DNA of 6,044 nucleotides. Origin: Gammaproteobacteria bacterium (GTDB lineage: Bacteria; Pseudomonadota; Gammaproteobacteria; Arenicellales; JAHEKD01). Of this stretch, positions 5,787-6,044 are shown one piece after another (the first letter of the stretch is position 1; each line of letters starts with the position of its first letter). The notes under the pieces were generated by a model. It did not search any database. It saw only the letters and a list, made by a program, of their open reading frames with translations, and was not told the origin of the DNA. The stretch spans positions 1-6,044 of the forward strand of contig JAHEKD010000169.1 in NCBI GenBank assembly GCA_024638545.1, read 5' to 3'. A program made the translations under genes and the position numbers.

Positions 5787-6044
5787 TAATTAAGACTGAA
5801 CCTAAGTTTACCTAATCTGATAATAAGATTGTGATAAAACTATACGCTGCGTCGAGCTGTAGCGACGCACAGCGCCTTTTTTATCCATAAATAAAATGTT
5901 ACGCTGTGCGCTCTGATATAACGCTAGCCCGCATTTCTCACCGGACTTCGTAGCGAGACGGTTAAAGGATGCGTCCTGTATGGGTTTTACGACCAAAGGC
6001 CGGCATTATGTTATCAGCATATGTGCCGGCACAAGGGCCCGCAG
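5787..6044. other. Non-coding right end, upstream of the GFA-AhpD operon
   Basis: The promoter of the GFA-AhpD operon should lie here, but no strong -35/-10 pair is obvious. The stretch contains the plus-strand terminator-like hairpin, a competing hairpin (CGCACAGCG 5866-5874 with CGCTGTGCG 5902-5910), a GCCGGCA/TGCCGGC inverted repeat (5999-6005 and 6024-6030) and a 10-bp palindrome GTGCCGGCAC (6023-6032). A plus-strand frame opens at ATG 5969 and runs off the window, too short to judge. Confidence 0.45.
5845..5882 (+). terminator. Terminator-like hairpin with T-run on the plus strand
   Basis: CGCTGCGTCG (5845-5854) pairs with CGACG-CA-CAGCG (5863-5874), giving 10 base pairs with a 2-nt bulge and an 8-nt loop. 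CC and then six T (5877-5882) follow. This has the form of a Rho-independent terminator for plus-strand transcription. However, the only plus-strand genes in the window end at 1428, so it has no obvious client. On the minus strand it lies in the upstream region of the GFA gene, and there no T-run follows directly. Confidence 0.5.

Noticed and set aside
5808..5996. 62-codon minus-strand frame with TTG start upstream of the GFA gene
   Set aside because: It has no convincing ribosome site and no recognisable family features, and it runs straight through the terminator-like hairpin and repeats; probably chance.
5969..6044. Plus-strand frame from ATG 5969 open to the window end
   Set aside because: Only 25 codons are visible, AAAGG abuts the ATG instead of being spaced from it, and no family features can be judged.

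Overview
The window looks like chromosomal DNA of a proteobacterium, most likely a free-living gammaproteobacterium. That guess rests on moderate base composition with AT-rich gaps, Shine-Dalgarno leaders of the AGGAG/GGAGG type, a glutathione/formaldehyde-type (GFA) protein, a Tat-exported hydrolase and a proteobacterial single-domain globin. No gene here fixes the genus. There is no tRNA, rRNA, transposase, phage gene or CRISPR array.

Layout. The left end holds the 3' end of a plus-strand isocitrate dehydrogenase-type gene (to 368). A complete plus-strand EamA/DMT-type inner-membrane transporter follows (544-1428). From there on all confident genes lie on the minus strand. Reading right to left they are: a tandem GFA/CENP-V-domain zinc protein (4926-5786); an AhpD-like carboxymuconolactone-decarboxylase-family protein 23 bp behind it (4483-4902, TTG start with a strong ribosome binding site); a Tat-exported cyclase/kynurenine-formamidase-like metal hydrolase (3370-4185); a possible 62-residue Cys-containing small protein (3028-3216); a single-domain globin 17 bp behind that (2612-3010); and an exported HExxH metalloprotease-like protein (1620-2186) that converges on the transporter gene.

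Non-coding structure. The 425-bp gap at 2187-2611 contains a perfect 22-bp palindrome (2331-2352) just upstream of a possible promoter for the metalloprotease gene. The gap at 4186-4482 contains a 10-bp-arm inverted repeat (4237-4268) in the leader or promoter region of the cyclase gene. The right end (5787-6044) has a terminator-like hairpin plus T-run pointing along the plus strand, with a competing alternative hairpin, and no gene I can support.

How the genes may fit together. The GFA-AhpD pair is probably one transcript and suggests thiol-, peroxide- or aldehyde-linked chemistry. The globin has the residues of a flavohaemoglobin-type, ligand-binding haem pocket (Tyr B10, Phe CD1, Gln E7, His F8), which would fit NO or oxygen chemistry. 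A shared reactive-small-molecule defence role for the block 2612-5786 is an inference from gene content only. I found no clearly unprecedented system. The best leads are the perfect palindrome, the Cys-bearing small ORF before the globin, the MCxxC leader before the Tat signal, and the hairpin region at the right end.
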